A stretch of DNA of 53,736 nt from Bacillota bacterium (GCA_018903255.1 JAHIQT010000192.1:1-53736); one strand, 5' to 3'. Shown: positions 1 through 11,420, counted from the first letter of the stretch. Translations and numbers: made by a program. The notes: generated from the letters alone by a model not told the origin.

Positions 1-24
1 AATTGTTGAAAGGGTTATGAAAAA

Positions 25-1758
25 ATGAATCAGATGGTTAAGCAAAAAATCGCAGTGGCGAAGGAATGCATCATAAAGCTGTTTAGTCACTTGAAAAGGC
101 AAACTGCCAATATCAAAAAAAATGGCGATGGTTACCGCGATCTCAACTACATAAAAAATCACTTATTCGATGATATCACCTTTTACTTTATTTTATTGGG
201 CCCGGTGCTTTTCTTTTATGGTGCCTACTTATTTTATGAAGAAGGTAAATATGTGGTATCAGCGATCGAATTATCGCTGTATTTTGTATCGGTTTTTGTG
301 CTCGTTAGTGGCAAAATCAATCTGCGAATTAAAAAACTATTTTTTCTGCTGACTGGTTATTTTGCCAGCATACTAGTGCTTATCGTGGCCGGGCCGATGG
401 GGGCGGGAATGGTTTGTGTGACGGCGGTGCTGGTATTATCGGGCTCGTTGTTAGACAAAAACTGGGTTTTGAGATTTATCGCTTTTAATCTGGTGGCCTT
501 TTTGATTATCACGGTCTTGTTGACCCGAGGTTTTTTTTACGAGTTTGCGATTGCCAATTATGGTTCGAGATGGCTGATCGTCGCAATTAGCAGTCAGCTA
601 CTTGGGATTGGCTTATTGTTTATCAATCAAAAAATATATACCGGGCTAGATAATCAGTCGAAAATTATTGCCAGCGCGAAAGAAAACCTGGAGGTAAGTG
701 AACAGAAATACCGCTACCTCAGCTATCATGATCATCTGACCGGAGTCTACAATCGCTTATTCTGGGAGGAAGAGCAAAAGCGGATTGACAGTGGCGAGCA
801 GCTGCCGATCTCGATCATTATTGGCGATATCAACGGGGTCAAACTGATGAATGATGCGTTTGGTCATGAAGCAGGGGATCGGATTATCATGGAAACGGCA
901 CGGATTATGAAAAGAAGCTGTCGTGACGGGGAGTTGATTGCCAGAACCGGTGGGGACGAATTCAGTATTCTGATGCCGAAAACATCCCGGGAAGCGGCAT
1001 TAAAACGGATGGAACAAATTAAGGAGTCCTTTATATTGCATAATCGTCGGATTTTGAATGAGGCCTTTCATATCAATGTAGCCTTAGGATCGGGCACTAA
1101 AGAAAAACCCTATGGTGATTTAAAGCAAACTATTAAAAAAGCTGAATTGTATATGAATCAGCGCAAACTTCTGGAACAGCGCAGCTCTCACAGCGCGATC
1201 ATCTCATCGATTAAGGCGACGATGTATGAGAAAAGCCATGAAACAGAGGAGCATTCCGAACGCTTGGCAGCCCTATCCCGAATGGTCGGGGAAGCCCTTG
1301 ATCTTTCCCAAATTGAATTGGATAATTTGGAGATTCTGGCCACCCTTCATGATATTGGCAAGGTGGGAATTGATGATCGGATTCTCGGAAAACCGGGAAA
1401 ATTGACCGACGAAGAATGGAGTGAAATGAAAAAGCATCCGGAAATCGGCTATCGTATCGCTACGGCTTCGCCTGAGCTGGTCTCCATTTCTGAGTATATT
1501 CTCAGCCATCATGAGCATTGGGACGGCAGCGGTTACCCGAAAGGGTTGGCAGGGGAGGAGATTCCACTGCTATCACGGATCATTGGCATAACCGATGCTT
1601 ATGATGCCATGACAGAGAATCGCGTTTATAAAAAGGCGACGGATCGTGAAAGTGCGCTAGCTGAAATCAAGAAGAATGCCGGAACTCAGTTTGATCCTGA
1701 AATTGCTGAATTGTTTGTAAGAATGATGAATAAAATAGAGGCAGAAAAATCAATTTAG
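25..1758 (+). CDS. Membrane-bound GGDEF / HD-GYP cyclic-di-GMP enzyme
   Basis: The protein (577 aa) has about six hydrophobic helices between residues 50 and 200. A GGDEF diguanylate cyclase domain follows, with GGDEF intact at 309-313, then an HD-GYP phosphodiesterase domain with HDIGK at 442-446 and HHEHWDGSGYP at 495-505. It should therefore both make c-di-GMP from GTP and hydrolyse it at the membrane. The inhibitory-site position upstream of GGDEF reads RDGE rather than the usual RxxD, so product inhibition may be weak. The start at 25 is preceded by GAAAGGG. The promoter lies outside the window. A c-di-GMP riboswitch at 39.8 kb shows the genome uses this second messenger. Both catalytic motifs are complete; which activity dominates cannot be read from sequence. 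Confidence 0.9.
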   Translation: MNQMVKQKIAVAKECIIKLFSHLKRQTANIKKNGDGYRDLNYIKNHLFDDITFYFILLGPVLFFYGAYLFYEEGKYVVSAIELSLYFVSVFVLVSGKINLRIKKLFFLLTGYFASILVLIVAGPMGAGMVCVTAVLVLSGSLLDKNWVLRFIAFNLVAFLIITVLLTRGFFYEFAIANYGSRWLIVAISSQLLGIGLLFINQKIYTGLDNQSKIIASAKENLEVSEQKYRYLSYHDHLTGVYNRLFWEEEQKRIDSGEQLPISIIIGDINGVKLMNDAFGHEAGDRIIMETARIMKRSCRDGELIARTGGDEFSILMPKTSREAALKRMEQIKESFILHNRRILNEAFHINVALGSGTKEKPYGDLKQTIKKAELYMNQRKLLEQRSSHSAIISSIKATMYEKSHETEEHSERLAALSRMVGEALDLSQIELDNLEILATLHDIGKVGIDDRILGKPGKLTDEEWSEMKKHPEIGYRIATASPELVSISEYILSHHEHWDGSGYPKGLAGEEIPLLSRIIGITDAYDAMTENRVYKKATDRESALAEIKKNAGTQFDPEIAELFVRMMNKIEAEKSI

Positions 1759-1791
1759 AGGAAAATTAATGATTAAATCAGGTGCACTAAT

Positions 1792-1824
1792 GCGGCTGCT
1801 TCCGTTATCCCAGGAAGCAGCCGC
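1792..1824 (+). terminator. Perfect 12-bp hairpin after the GGDEF/HD-GYP gene
   Basis: GCGGCTGCTTCC (1792-1803) is the exact reverse complement of 1813-1824, with a 9-nt loop. The U-tract is short (ATCTTT), so it is a moderate intrinsic terminator. It lies between convergent genes. Confidence 0.6.
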
Positions 1825-1903
1825 ATCTTTACTGCTAAAAAATTTATATAATCGAACAGCATCACTGTGAATTTACAAAGTCAGAGCAATCGATAAAAAG
1901 GGA

Positions 1904-2689
1904 TCACTGATCCAGAAATAAGTTGACAATTAAATTGAATTTATCGGGGTTTTGAAACATTAAACCATGCCCTGCATCGGGAATTAGAATGAGCTTGGAG
2001 TTGGGCAGTTTACTGGCTAAGTAGGCGGAATTTTCGGCGGGCAGAATCAGATCGTCCTTGCCGTCAATAACAAGGGTTTCGTGCTTTAGAAAGGGGATTC
2101 GGTTACAGGAGCCTTCCCATTTATTAATTGCTTCGGCCTGCTTGAGAATCACATCAGGATTCATTTTTCCCAGCGGCCGTTGAAAGACTTCCCGAATACG
2201 ATCCTGGTTGCTTTTTATCCAGTCCGCAGGAAAAATCAGGCGCAACCATTCAAAACCCTTATCAGAAGGAATGCCCAGGGTGTTTTCAAGCTTGGAAAGT
2301 ACCTTTGGCTCAGGTGGAAATATTTCCGGATGACAAAGCGAAGCGTAGAGAATTAGCTTGTTGACAACTTCGGGATGTCTTAAAGCTAATTCCTGGGCGA
2401 TTGACGCGCCCATCGACCAGCCCAAGACATGAGCCTTTTCAATGTTTAAAGCAACCAGTAATTCATAGGTATCTTCAGAGAATTGCTCAATCGTAAAGTC
2501 TTTATGGCCGGAACTCGTTTCTCCGATGCCGCGGTTATCAAATATTATGACCCTGTATTTTTTGGCCAGCGACATCAGCAGTCGTTCCTCCCATAGGTTC
2601 ATGGTACCGCCGTAGCCCATAATCAAAAGCAGCGGATAGCCGGTTCCGCAAATCCGGTAGCTCATATAAATGTCTTCAACTCTCACCAT
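1904..2689 (-). CDS. Alpha/beta-fold hydrolase
   Basis: The protein is 261 aa when started at the ATG at 2689, which has an AGAGGTGG ribosome binding site. A longer reading frame extends to 2854, but its extra 55 residues look unlike the family and carry no good ribosome binding site. The fold's hallmarks are present: a nucleophile elbow GWSMG with Ser92, an acid in GKDD near Asp213 and His241 in DAGHG. It resembles the broad esterase / 3-oxoadipate enol-lactone hydrolase-type group, and the substrate cannot be told. It is convergent with the gene to its left and divergent from the DUF389 gene to its right. Confidence 0.85.
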   Translation of the reverse strand: MVRVEDIYMSYRICGTGYPLLLIMGYGGTMNLWEERLLMSLAKKYRVIIFDNRGIGETSSGHKDFTIEQFSEDTYELLVALNIEKAHVLGWSMGASIAQELALRHPEVVNKLILYASLCHPEIFPPEPKVLSKLENTLGIPSDKGFEWLRLIFPADWIKSNQDRIREVFQRPLGKMNPDVILKQAEAINKWEGSCNRIPFLKHETLVIDGKDDLILPAENSAYLASKLPNSKLILIPDAGHGLMFQNPDKFNLIVNLFLDQ

Positions 2690-2928
2690 AACACCACCTC
2701 TTTTCACAAACTGCTGATTCTTATTTATATACCCACAAAGAAGGAAATTATTAACATATTGATGCAAAAAATTGTTCATCAAAAGCGATTGTCTTTTGGG
2801 TCGCTGTGACTGTATAAATACATGGAAATCAGGCTGTCCATTTGATATAATCATTTAAAAGACTGCGGTTTGTTTAATGATCGATCGGGTAAGAAAAGAC
2901 AATAAACAAATGAGATTAGGAGCGTAGG

Positions 2929-3975
2929 ATGATTGATTATCATAAAAATGGTTTGTTTGATATCCGGTCTGATCAAATGGCTGCCGAGGCCATTCATGAA
3001 AGTATTGTTTCTGGTGTAAAGTTAAAAGGAGCGCCGCTGATTATTCTTTTTTGTGCCATTATAGTAGCGTCGGTTGGCTTGAACACAAATTCAACTGCAG
3101 TTATCATTGGGGCGATGTTAATATCGCCATTAATGAATCCGATTATTGCCATCGGTTATAGCCTGGCAACCTATGACGGTTTACTGCTGCGAAATGCGAC
3201 GCTTAATTTTTTGATTCAAATTATTATTGCCTTAATTGGCGCGTCTATTTATTTTTCGCTAACCCCCATTCACGAACCGACCAGTGAACTGATTGCCAGG
3301 ACAGGGCCATCCTTTTTTGATATGCTGATCGCATTTTTTGGTGGAACAGCAGGGGTGATCGGTATAACCAGAAAAGAAAAAACCAATGTTATCCCGGGCG
3401 TCGCGATCGCAACGGCCTTAATGCCGCCAATGTGTACCGTTGGATTTGGGATAGCAAACCTCAACACCGATTACATTTTTCCGGCGGCCTATTTATTTCT
3501 GATCAACGCCTTTTTTATCATGTTGGCAACCTTTGCTTTTTGCAAATTGCTGCAACTCAAACAGGCGGAGGTGGTTAAGGAACGATTTAACAAGATTCTC
3601 AAACGAGGGATCATTATCGGTATGATTTTGATCACCATCCCGGCAACGGTTTCAGCTGTTTATATATCTGTTGATTCGATTATGGATAGCTATCTAACCA
3701 GTAAGGTTGAGTCGTTTGTGAATGCAGAGGTTAATTCATCCACAACCACCGCTATGAGAGCAACCATTGATCCCGTACGAAAAAGTTTGCGATTGGATCT
3801 CATCGGCGATGTTTATAACCCGGAGCAGCTTGACGGAATGAATGCAGCTATGGCTGATTATGGATTGGGAGACTACACTCTGGAAGTGGTTCAGGATATT
3901 CGAACCAGTCTCTTTAACTATTTTGAAAATGTCAATCGTACCGGGATTCTGGAAGGAGAGATAGTGATTGTCTAG
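2929..3975 (+). CDS. DUF389 family membrane protein
   Basis: This 348-aa protein has a short cytoplasmic N-terminus and about six hydrophobic helices between residues 35 and 240. They include the family's conserved stretch around GAMLISPLMNPI and a second conserved block ending in ALMPPMCTVG. A soluble C-terminal part of about 100 residues follows. DUF389 proteins are conserved inner-membrane proteins of unknown function. The ATG at 2929 follows a TAGGAG ribosome binding site. It is followed 39 nt later by the zinc-ribbon gene, so the two may be co-transcribed. No function is proposed. Confidence 0.85.
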   Translation: MIDYHKNGLFDIRSDQMAAEAIHESIVSGVKLKGAPLIILFCAIIVASVGLNTNSTAVIIGAMLISPLMNPIIAIGYSLATYDGLLLRNATLNFLIQIIIALIGASIYFSLTPIHEPTSELIARTGPSFFDMLIAFFGGTAGVIGITRKEKTNVIPGVAIATALMPPMCTVGFGIANLNTDYIFPAAYLFLINAFFIMLATFAFCKLLQLKQAEVVKERFNKILKRGIIIGMILITIPATVSAVYISVDSIMDSYLTSKVESFVNAEVNSSTTTAMRATIDPVRKSLRLDLIGDVYNPEQLDGMNAAMADYGLGDYTLEVVQDIRTSLFNYFENVNRTGILEGEIVIV

Positions 3976-4014
3976 AAAATAACATCAAAACCCCAGAGTA
4001 TAAGGAGGGAAAAA

Positions 4015-4965
4015 ATGAGTGATTTGCGGTTTTGTCCCAAGTGCGGGACCAATATAAAGACGGGCGAAAGATTTTGTGGAAACTGTGGTTTCGATACCGA
4101 AACGGTAATCGATTTCGATAAAGCTAATTTATCGCATCAGCAGTCAAAATTAGTTGGCAGTCCAGACCATCCCCAATTTACAGGAGCGGGTCAAATTCAG
4201 GCGAAAACAGCTCCAAATCAGGGGCAGAAGTCATCTAAAATGCCGATAATTATTATCACTGTCGTATTGGCATCACTAGTCTTAATCGGCGGCATCGCTT
4301 TCTGGTGGTTTAGTCAGGGACAGCATTTATTTGTCAAACCAGGATCTGTGGGAGGAAGCCAGACGAGTGGCGTGGTATTAGAGCTGCCGAGCTATTCGTT
4401 AAATGAAGGTTCTTATAGCGCCGAGCAGAAAGTGGCAATTACGATCCCTTCAGGCGAAGCAGTTCAGGTTTATTATACCATCGACGGCTCTGATCCGAGT
4501 CCGGCATCGGCCAAATATGAGAATCCGATTGTATTGCAGGCTAATACTACCCTGAAGAGCATTGCGATTGATAAAAACGGCAATCAGAGCGCCATCAAAA
4601 CGGCCGCCTATACAATTTCAATTCCCCAGCCGGCAACCACCCAACCGCAAACAACCACAACCACCCCAGCTGCTTCAACTAATGCTGATGAACGGGCTCA
4701 ATTTGAGCGTAATATTGAAGGAACCTGGAAGGTTCGCGAATCCAGCGGCTTTGTTTTATATTATACCTTTATTGGCGGAAGGGTTAATGTAACCGATGGC
4801 GGTAGTGATTATTTTGATGGAGTCTACAGCTTTAATATCGCCCCGGGGAATAATGGCACCATCGGGACTGTTGATGCTGGCACCCACAGCTTTTCAATTG
4901 ACTGTAATCCGTTGGGGGATAATGCCATTTTTATTAACGGGATGTATGCCACTTATTATTACTAG
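4015..4965 (+). CDS. Zinc-ribbon membrane protein with chitobiase/hexosaminidase-C-like extracellular domain
   Basis: The 316-aa protein begins with a zinc ribbon (Cys7, Cys10, Cys21, Cys24). A linker leads to one transmembrane helix at about 79-101. An external domain at about 125-200 contains YYTIDGSDPSP, the signature of the CHB_HEX_C_1 beta-sandwich. A Thr/Gln/Pro-rich linker (about 203-222) leads to a C-terminal beta-rich domain of about 90 residues that I do not recognise. The topology is cytoplasmic zinc ribbon, one helix, surface modules. The ribosome binding site AAGGAGG is strong. A role in surface sensing or wall binding is inference. Confidence 0.75.
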   Translation: MSDLRFCPKCGTNIKTGERFCGNCGFDTETVIDFDKANLSHQQSKLVGSPDHPQFTGAGQIQAKTAPNQGQKSSKMPIIIITVVLASLVLIGGIAFWWFSQGQHLFVKPGSVGGSQTSGVVLELPSYSLNEGSYSAEQKVAITIPSGEAVQVYYTIDGSDPSPASAKYENPIVLQANTTLKSIAIDKNGNQSAIKTAAYTISIPQPATTQPQTTTTTPAASTNADERAQFERNIEGTWKVRESSGFVLYYTFIGGRVNVTDGGSDYFDGVYSFNIAPGNNGTIGTVDAGTHSFSIDCNPLGDNAIFINGMYATYYY

Positions 4966-4989
4966 GCAGCGACCTCAAAACAATAAAAT

Positions 4990-5030
4990 AGCCACACGAT
5001 CGATTTTGATCGTGTGGCTGTTTTGGTTTT
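4990..5030. terminator. Bidirectional terminator between the zinc-ribbon gene and gltD
   Basis: A 12-bp stem (AGCCACACGATC, 4990-5001, with 5008-5019) has a 6-nt loop. It is followed by GTTTTGGTTTT on the plus strand and, read the other way, by ATTTTATTGTTTT. It can serve both convergent genes. Confidence 0.85.
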
Positions 5031-5053
5031 ATTACTTAATAGCAAAGGTTTAT

Positions 5054-6529
5054 TCAATTATTCATTAAATAATTGTGGCAGGCGCGGGCGGCTTCGCGGC
5101 CTTCGTTAATAGCCCAGACAACCAGGCTTTGGCCACGACGGATATCGCCGGCAGCAAAGATATTTGGCACACTAGTCTGGTAAACACCGTAATCGGCTTT
5201 AACATTGGAGCGGGAATCGCGTTCTAAACCTAATTGGTCAACCAGTAAATCATCCGGCCCCAGGAATCCCATCGCCAGTAAAACCAGATCAGCAGGCAGA
5301 ACTCTCTGCGTTCCAGGGATTTCTTTCATGGTCATGCGTCCGGTCTCATCAGTTAGCCACTCAATTTCGACGGTGTGGACTGCGGTTACATTGCCTTGGG
5401 CATCGCCAACAATTTTTTTAGTGGTGGTGCAGTATTGGCGGGGGTCGCTACCATACAGGGCGACCGCTTCTTCCTGGCCGTAATCGAGTTTATAAGTTTT
5501 AGGCCATTCCGGCCAGGGATTATTCTCATCTCGGATGGCCGGTGGTTTAGGCATAATTTCTAGTTGCAGCACACTTTTACAGCCATGACGGATGGAAGTG
5601 GCAACACAGTCGGTGCCGGTATCACCACCGCCGATAATGACCACATGCTTGTCCTTGGCTGATGTAAAGTTACCATCGGTCAGGTTGGAGTCGAGTAAGC
5701 TTTTGGTATTTGCTGACAAAAAGTCGATCGCAAAATCGACGCCCTTAAGATTTCGGCCTTCGACCGGTAGATCCCGCGGCTTGGTGGCGCCGCCGCATAA
5801 TACAACAGCATCGTAATCGGCTTTTAAATCAGCTACGGGGTAATCTTTGCCGACCTCGGTACTGGTGACAAAGTTAATCCCTTCGGCGCTCATCAGATCA
5901 ACGCGGCGCTTTACCACCTCAATTTTATCGAGCTTCATATTGGGGATACCATAGGTCAGCAGTCCGCCAACCCGGTCAGCGCGCTCATAAACGGTGACCT
6001 GGTGACCGACCTTATTCAGCTCGGCGGCGCAGGCCAGTCCTGCTGGACCAGAACCGACCACGGCAATTTTCTTGTCAGTCCGATGCTTAGGTGGATTAGC
6101 GGTAATCCACCCTGCCTTGAAGGCATGATCGATAATGGTGCATTCATTGACCTTAATGGTAACCGGAGGTTCGTTCAGTCCGACAGTACAGGCGCCTTCG
6201 CATGGTGCCGGGCAAACCCGGCCAGTAAACTCAGGGAAGTTGTTGGTAAGCAGCAGTCGCGCCAAGGCTTCCTTCCATAATCCTTTATAGATCATATCAT
6301 TCCATTCAGGAATTAAGTTATGAATCGGGCAACCCGAGGCACCGCCGGCAATCATCATCCCGGAGTGGCAGTAGGGAACACCGCAATCCATGCAGCGAGC
6401 TCCCTGAAGCTGCTGTTTTTCTTGGGGAAGTTCTAAATGAAACTCTGCCCAGTCTTTAATCCGTTCGAGCGGCTCCCGATCCTTTGGGACTTCCCGCTTA
6501 TATTCTAAAAATCCTGTTGATTTTCCCAT
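5054..6529 (-). CDS. gltD: Glutamate synthase (NADPH) small subunit
   Basis: The 491-aa protein is the FAD/NADPH and iron-sulfur electron-input subunit of glutamate synthase. The N-terminal cysteine motifs for two 4Fe-4S clusters are visible (CMDCGVPYC and, further on, CPAPCEGAC). An FAD-binding [10 protein letters not shown] and a nucleotide-binding GGGDTGTDC follow, with a C-terminal [15 protein letters not shown] block typical of the family. Length is normal for GltD. It lies 18 nt downstream of gltB, so the two form one operon. Its product passes electrons to GltB for reductive transfer of glutamine amide nitrogen to 2-oxoglutarate. Confidence 0.96.
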   Translation of the reverse strand: MGKSTGFLEYKREVPKDREPLERIKDWAEFHLELPQEKQQLQGARCMDCGVPYCHSGMMIAGGASGCPIHNLIPEWNDMIYKGLWKEALARLLLTNNFPEFTGRVCPAPCEGACTVGLNEPPVTIKVNECTIIDHAFKAGWITANPPKHRTDKKIAVVGSGPAGLACAAELNKVGHQVTVYERADRVGGLLTYGIPNMKLDKIEVVKRRVDLMSAEGINFVTSTEVGKDYPVADLKADYDAVVLCGGATKPRDLPVEGRNLKGVDFAIDFLSANTKSLLDSNLTDGNFTSAKDKHVVIIGGGDTGTDCVATSIRHGCKSVLQLEIMPKPPAIRDENNPWPEWPKTYKLDYGQEEAVALYGSDPRQYCTTTKKIVGDAQGNVTAVHTVEIEWLTDETGRMTMKEIPGTQRVLPADLVLLAMGFLGPDDLLVDQLGLERDSRSNVKADYGVYQTSVPNIFAAGDIRRGQSLVVWAINEGREAARACHNYLMNN

Positions 6530-6547
6530 CTTAGTCTAACCTCCTCA

Positions 6548-9500
6548 CTAATTTCCGCTTACCCGGGACAGATCCCGGTTATTTTCATCAAAAGCTGCCA
6601 TTAAGGCCTCGTCGCCGGTAAGACCCAGGGCTTTAACCCGTTCCATGGCATCCAGCATCCGTTTATAATCGCGCGGTAAAACCTTGGTAAACTGTTTGAC
6701 ATAGGTATCAAAATCATCCAGAATTTTTTGAGCCAGAGAACTGTTGGTATAATCGCGGTGTTTCACTATTAAATCTTTTAACTCAGCACGTTCGGAGGCA
6801 TCGGTAACTTTAACCAAATCAACCATCTCGGCATTACAGGAGTCACAGAAGTTTTCGTCAAGATCGAGGACATAGGCGATCCCGCCGGACATTCCGGCTG
6901 CGAAGTTTCGACCTGTTTTTCCAAGGATAACGACCTTGCCGCCAGTCATGTATTCACAGCCATGATCACCGACTGATTCAACCACAGCGGTAACCCCACT
7001 GTTGCGGACACAGAAACGCTCGCCAGCAGCACCGCGGATATAGGCTTGGCCCTCGGTGGCACCATAGAAGGCGACATTCCCAATGATGATGTTCTCTTCA
7101 GGCACAAAGGTCGCTTCTTTAGGCGGATAGATCACCATTTTTCCGCCCGACAGGCCTTTGCCGAAATAGTCATTGGCATCACCTTCAAGTTTAATGGTCA
7201 TCCCTTTAGGAATAAAAGCACCCAGACTTTGGCCGGAAGAACCGGTCAGGTTAAGCGTGATAGTGTCCTCAGGCAAACCGGCTTCACCATAGCGTTTGGT
7301 CACTTCATTACCAATGATGGTACCAACCACCCGGTTGACATTTTTAATGGTGGTAGTGATTTCGACCTTTTCAGCCCTTTCCAGAGCCGGTTGACACAGG
7401 TCTAGCAACTCCGTTAAATCCTTAGATTTCTCGATATTATGATTTTGTTTGATTTGACAATATAAACCGCCGCCTTCGGGTACCTTAGGCTGGTATAAAA
7501 TACTGGAGAAATCCAGGCCCTTTGTTTTCCAGTGATTGATTGCCTGATTCATTTCTAGTTTATCGGAGCGGCCAACCATTTCATCGATCGTTTTAAAACC
7601 AAGCTCAGCCATAATTTCGCGCAGTTCCTGGGCAATAAATTTCATAAAATTGACTATGTGACCGGGATCGCCGGTAAAGCGCTTGCGTAGTTCGGGGTTC
7701 TGTGTTGCCACCCCAACCGGGCAGGTATCCAGATGACAGACCCGCATCATCACGCAACCAAGAATAACCAGCGGGGCGGTAGCAAAGCCGTATTCTTCAG
7801 CACCTAAGAGGGTCGCCACCGCTAAATCTTTACCGGTTAACAGCTTCCCGTCAGTTTCAACTTTGACCCGGGTTCTTAAGTTATTAAGGACCAGGGTCTG
7901 GTGGGTTTCAGCCAGTCCCAGTTCCCAGGGCAGACCGGCATGACGGATGCTGGTTCGCGGTGAAGCCCCGGTTCCGCCGTCATAACCACTGATTAGAATC
8001 ACATCAGCCTTGGCTTTAGCGACCCCAGCAGCGATGGTGCCAACGCCAACCTCAGAAACCAGTTTAACATTGATTTTAGCTTCTCGATTAGCATTTTTTA
8101 AGTCATGAATCAGTTCCGCCAAATCTTCAATCGAATAGATATCATGGTGGGGCGGCGGAGAAATCAGGCCGACTCCAGGGGTGGAGTAACGGGTTTTGGC
8201 AACCCAGGGATAAACCTTACGCCCTGGTAGCTGGCCGCCTTCGCCCGGTTTTGCACCCTGAGCCATTTTAATCTGAATTTCCTGGGCACTGGACAGGTAA
8301 TGGCTGGTGACACCAAAACGTCCGGAGGCCACCTGTTTGATGGCACTAAGCCGGGAGTCGCCGTTGTGCAGCGGAATGTGTCGCTCCGGATCCTCGCCAC
8401 CTTCGCCGGTATTACTCTTACCGCCGATCCGGTTCATGGCGATAGCCAGGCTTTCGTGGGCCTCGCTGCTCAGAGAACCGTAAGACATGGCGCCGCTTTT
8501 AAAGCGGGTGCAGATACTTTCCACCGATTCGACCTCATCAATGGCAATCGGCTGACGGTCTTTAAAGGCCATCAGGCCTCTTAGGGTACAGGTGCGCTGA
8601 CTCTGTTCATCGATCATGGCCGTATATTCCTTATAGGTCTGATAGTCACCGATCCGACAGGCTTTTTGCAATTTATAAACGGCTTCGGGATTATAGGTAT
8701 GATACTCGCCATCGGCTCGCCATTGGAAATTTCCGCCGGACTCCAATGCATCGGCATCGGCAAAAGGATTATGATAGGCTTCATCGTGACGCATCTGCGA
8801 TTCCCGGGCAATTTCATTGATCCCGATCCCTTCAATTCGCGATGGAGTACGGGTAAAGTATTTGTCAATCACATCCGAGTTGATTCCGACCGCTTCAAAG
8901 ATCTGAGCCCCGTGATAGCTTAAAATGGTTGAAATCCCCATTTTTGAAAGCACCTTGATAACACCCTTACTGACGGTTTTGATATAGGTTTTAACAGCCT
9001 TCTCATAGGCGACATCGGTTAACATCCCCCGACTAATCAGATCTTCGATGCTTTCAAAGGCCAGATAAGGGTTAATGGCGGTGGCGCCATAGCCGATCAG
9101 CACCGCAAAATGATGAACCTCACGGGGTTCGCCGGATTCAACAATCAAGCTGACCCGGGTGCGGGTTAGATTATTAATTAAATGGTGGTGGAGTCCGGAG
9201 ATCGCCAGTGCCGATGGTATGGGCAGCATCTTGGCATTAACGCCACGATCAGAAAGGACAATAATGGTGTTGCCATCGGCAATCGCCTGGTCAGCAGCCA
9301 CAAAAAGATCTTCGAGGGCTTGCTCCAGACCATCACCGCCGGTATGGCTTTCAAACAGGGTTGACAGGGTGATCGTTTTGATCAGCGGATCATCGATTTC
9401 ACGGATTTTTTGCAGTTCTTCATTGCTAACAATCGGCATCTCCAGACTAACCTGGTGACAGCTTTCTGGCAAGGGATGAATCAGATTCCCTTCGCCGCCT

Positions 9501-11131
9501 AGATAGACTTCGGTACCGGTGATCAGTTCTTCGCGGAGGGCATCGATCGGGGGATTAGTTACCTGGGCAAACATTTGCTTGAAGTAATTAAACAGTAGCT
9601 GGGACTTATCCGATAAAACCGCTAATGGGATATCATTACCCATCGCGCCAATGGGGTCGACCCCGTCCTTGGCCATCGGAATGATCAGGGCTTTTAAGTC
9701 TTCGTAGGTATAACCAAATGATTTTTGACGTTGAACCAGGGTTTCTTTATCGGCGCTTATTTTTGTTTTTGGTAGCGGCAGCTGATCCAGGCTGATATTA
9801 TGTTCGGCAATCCACTTGGCATAAGGCTCCTGGGAAGCAACGGAATGTTTTAAGTCTTCATCATTGATGATTTCACCTTTTTCGGTGTCGATCATCAGCA
9901 TCCGACCGGGCTTTAAACGCTCCTTGCAGACAATGTTTTCAGGTGGAATATCTAAAACGCCGACCTCCGAAGATAGGATAACCAGGTCATCTTTGGTGAC
10001 ATAGTAACGGGACGGTCGCAAACCGTTGCGGTCAAGGACTGCCCCCAGTCGAACACCATCGGTAAAAGCGATCGCAGCCGGACCATCCCAGGGTTCGAGC
10101 ATCCGCGAATGGTAATTATAAAAAGCTTTTTTTTCTGGGCTCATGGTGGTATGTTTAGACCAGGGTTCGGGAATCATCATCATCGCGCTATGGGCCAGCG
10201 AACGGCCGGTTAAACTTAAAAATTCAAAGGCGTTATCAAAGATCGACGAGTCACTGCCGTCGACATCAACCACCGGAAAGGTTTTTTGCAGTTCATTGCC
10301 AAAGAGCTCGCTTTGTAGCAGCGATTGACGGGCATACATCCAGTTGACATTACCGCGGAGGGTATTGATTTCACCGTTGTGAATCACATAACGGTTGGGA
10401 TGGGCTCTTTCCCAGCTGGGGAAGGTATTGGTGCTGAAACGGGAATGAACCATGGCGATGGCAGTGGTTACATCGGGATCCTGAAGGTCGAGATAGAATT
10501 GACCGACCTGATCTTCAGTCAGCATCCCTTTATAAACGATCGTACGGGAAGAAAAGCTGGCCGCATAAAAAGATAGACCTAGCTTTTTAGTTGCTTTGTC
10601 AACTTGTTTACGGATGGTGTAGAGTTTTCTTTCAAAAGCCATCGAATCGGTGAGTGTCGGATTTTTCTTGATAAAGACTTGTTTAAGAAATGGCATGCTT
10701 GCAACTGCAGTTTTACCAAGATCACAGAGATCGACCGGGACATCCCGCCAGCCCAGTAAGTCTTGTCCTTCTTTCTTGATCGTCTCTTCGAGAATGCTTT
10801 CGCATTGCTTTCTTTCGTTGGCATCGGTGGGCATAAATAACATCCCCAAACCGTAGTCCCCAGGTTGGGGCAGGGTAAAGCCTTCTTTAATGGTTGCTTT
10901 TTCCATAAACTGGTGGGGGATCTGAATTAGAATCCCGGCGCCGTCACCGGTGTTTTGTTCGGAACCGCGTCCGCCCCGGTGCTGTAAATTAATCAGTGTT
11001 GTTAAAGCCTGCTTGACAATATCGTGGGATTTTCTTCCTTTGATATGGACAATCGCTCCAATTCCACAGGCATCGTGTTCAAAAGCGGGATCGTAAAGTC
11101 CCTGTTTTGGTGGTAAGTTAGTGTGTTTCAT
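6548..11131 (-). CDS. gltB: Glutamate synthase large subunit
   Basis: The 1527-aa protein has the full GltB architecture: an N-terminal type-II glutamine amidotransferase, a central domain, an FMN-binding synthase domain and a C-terminal beta-helix domain with GXXGXXXG-like repeats. The catalytic cysteine is Cys22 within CGIGA, so a 21-residue propeptide must be removed. The 3Fe-4S cysteines appear in [15 protein letters not shown]. With GltD it makes two glutamates from glutamine and 2-oxoglutarate. The start at 11131 follows GAGGAAGG. A long leader (to about 11340) contains a hairpin, so control of early transcription is possible. Confidence 0.97.
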   Translation of the reverse strand: MKHTNLPPKQGLYDPAFEHDACGIGAIVHIKGRKSHDIVKQALTTLINLQHRGGRGSEQNTGDGAGILIQIPHQFMEKATIKEGFTLPQPGDYGLGMLFMPTDANERKQCESILEETIKKEGQDLLGWRDVPVDLCDLGKTAVASMPFLKQVFIKKNPTLTDSMAFERKLYTIRKQVDKATKKLGLSFYAASFSSRTIVYKGMLTEDQVGQFYLDLQDPDVTTAIAMVHSRFSTNTFPSWERAHPNRYVIHNGEINTLRGNVNWMYARQSLLQSELFGNELQKTFPVVDVDGSDSSIFDNAFEFLSLTGRSLAHSAMMMIPEPWSKHTTMSPEKKAFYNYHSRMLEPWDGPAAIAFTDGVRLGAVLDRNGLRPSRYYVTKDDLVILSSEVGVLDIPPENIVCKERLKPGRMLMIDTEKGEIINDEDLKHSVASQEPYAKWIAEHNISLDQLPLPKTKISADKETLVQRQKSFGYTYEDLKALIIPMAKDGVDPIGAMGNDIPLAVLSDKSQLLFNYFKQMFAQVTNPPIDALREELITGTEVYLGGEGNLIHPLPESCHQVSLEMPIVSNEELQKIREIDDPLIKTITLSTLFESHTGGDGLEQALEDLFVAADQAIADGNTIIVLSDRGVNAKMLPIPSALAISGLHHHLINNLTRTRVSLIVESGEPREVHHFAVLIGYGATAINPYLAFESIEDLISRGMLTDVAYEKAVKTYIKTVSKGVIKVLSKMGISTILSYHGAQIFEAVGINSDVIDKYFTRTPSRIEGIGINEIARESQMRHDEAYHNPFADADALESGGNFQWRADGEYHTYNPEAVYKLQKACRIGDYQTYKEYTAMIDEQSQRTCTLRGLMAFKDRQPIAIDEVESVESICTRFKSGAMSYGSLSSEAHESLAIAMNRIGGKSNTGEGGEDPERHIPLHNGDSRLSAIKQVASGRFGVTSHYLSSAQEIQIKMAQGAKPGEGGQLPGRKVYPWVAKTRYSTPGVGLISPPPHHDIYSIEDLAELIHDLKNANREAKINVKLVSEVGVGTIAAGVAKAKADVILISGYDGGTGASPRTSIRHAGLPWELGLAETHQTLVLNNLRTRVKVETDGKLLTGKDLAVATLLGAEEYGFATAPLVILGCVMMRVCHLDTCPVGVATQNPELRKRFTGDPGHIVNFMKFIAQELREIMAELGFKTIDEMVGRSDKLEMNQAINHWKTKGLDFSSILYQPKVPEGGGLYCQIKQNHNIEKSKDLTELLDLCQPALERAEKVEITTTIKNVNRVVGTIIGNEVTKRYGEAGLPEDTITLNLTGSSGQSLGAFIPKGMTIKLEGDANDYFGKGLSGGKMVIYPPKEATFVPEENIIIGNVAFYGATEGQAYIRGAAGERFCVRNSGVTAVVESVGDHGCEYMTGGKVVILGKTGRNFAAGMSGGIAYVLDLDENFCDSCNAEMVDLVKVTDASERAELKDLIVKHRDYTNSSLAQKILDDFDTYVKQFTKVLPRDYKRMLDAMERVKALGLTGDEALMAAFDENNRDLSRVSGN

Positions 11132-11420
11132 CGTGTTTTACCTTCCTCAGTAAATTCGTGTTATTAAATTAAGGGAATCAATTCAAAGGATTTAAAGTAA
11201 AGCTTTATGCGTGTGATTCTGCCTGATTGCAAGATCGTCCTTTGATCATCAATATCGACCAAAGGAAAAAGACGGTGTCATCCTAAATAAAAGAAATGAT
11301 GATCAATTAAAACTTCCCTATTGTATTTAATCGGATTGAGTTTTATAATTATACTACAAAGTGTAATAATTACCAGCAAAATTTCTCGACAAAAGTAAGT
11401 AAAATCAAGGTATAGCGGTT
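11132..11420 (-). promoter_or_regulatory. gltB leader region with candidate -10 box and leader hairpin
   Basis: No convincing gene lies here. On the minus strand a TATAAT box sits at 11348-11353 with no good -35. Between it and gltB is a hairpin at 11238-11266 (TCCTTTG pairing with CAAAGGA, extended inward by GTCG/TGAT pairs, 7-nt loop). No U-tract follows, so it is not a plain terminator. It may be a protein- or antiterminator-binding site; this is inference. Confidence 0.35.

Noticed and set aside
11238-11266. ANTAR-target hexaloop hairpin in the gltB leader
   Set aside because: The loop is seven bases and does not show the conserved A1/G4 hexaloop; a second matching hairpin is not visible.
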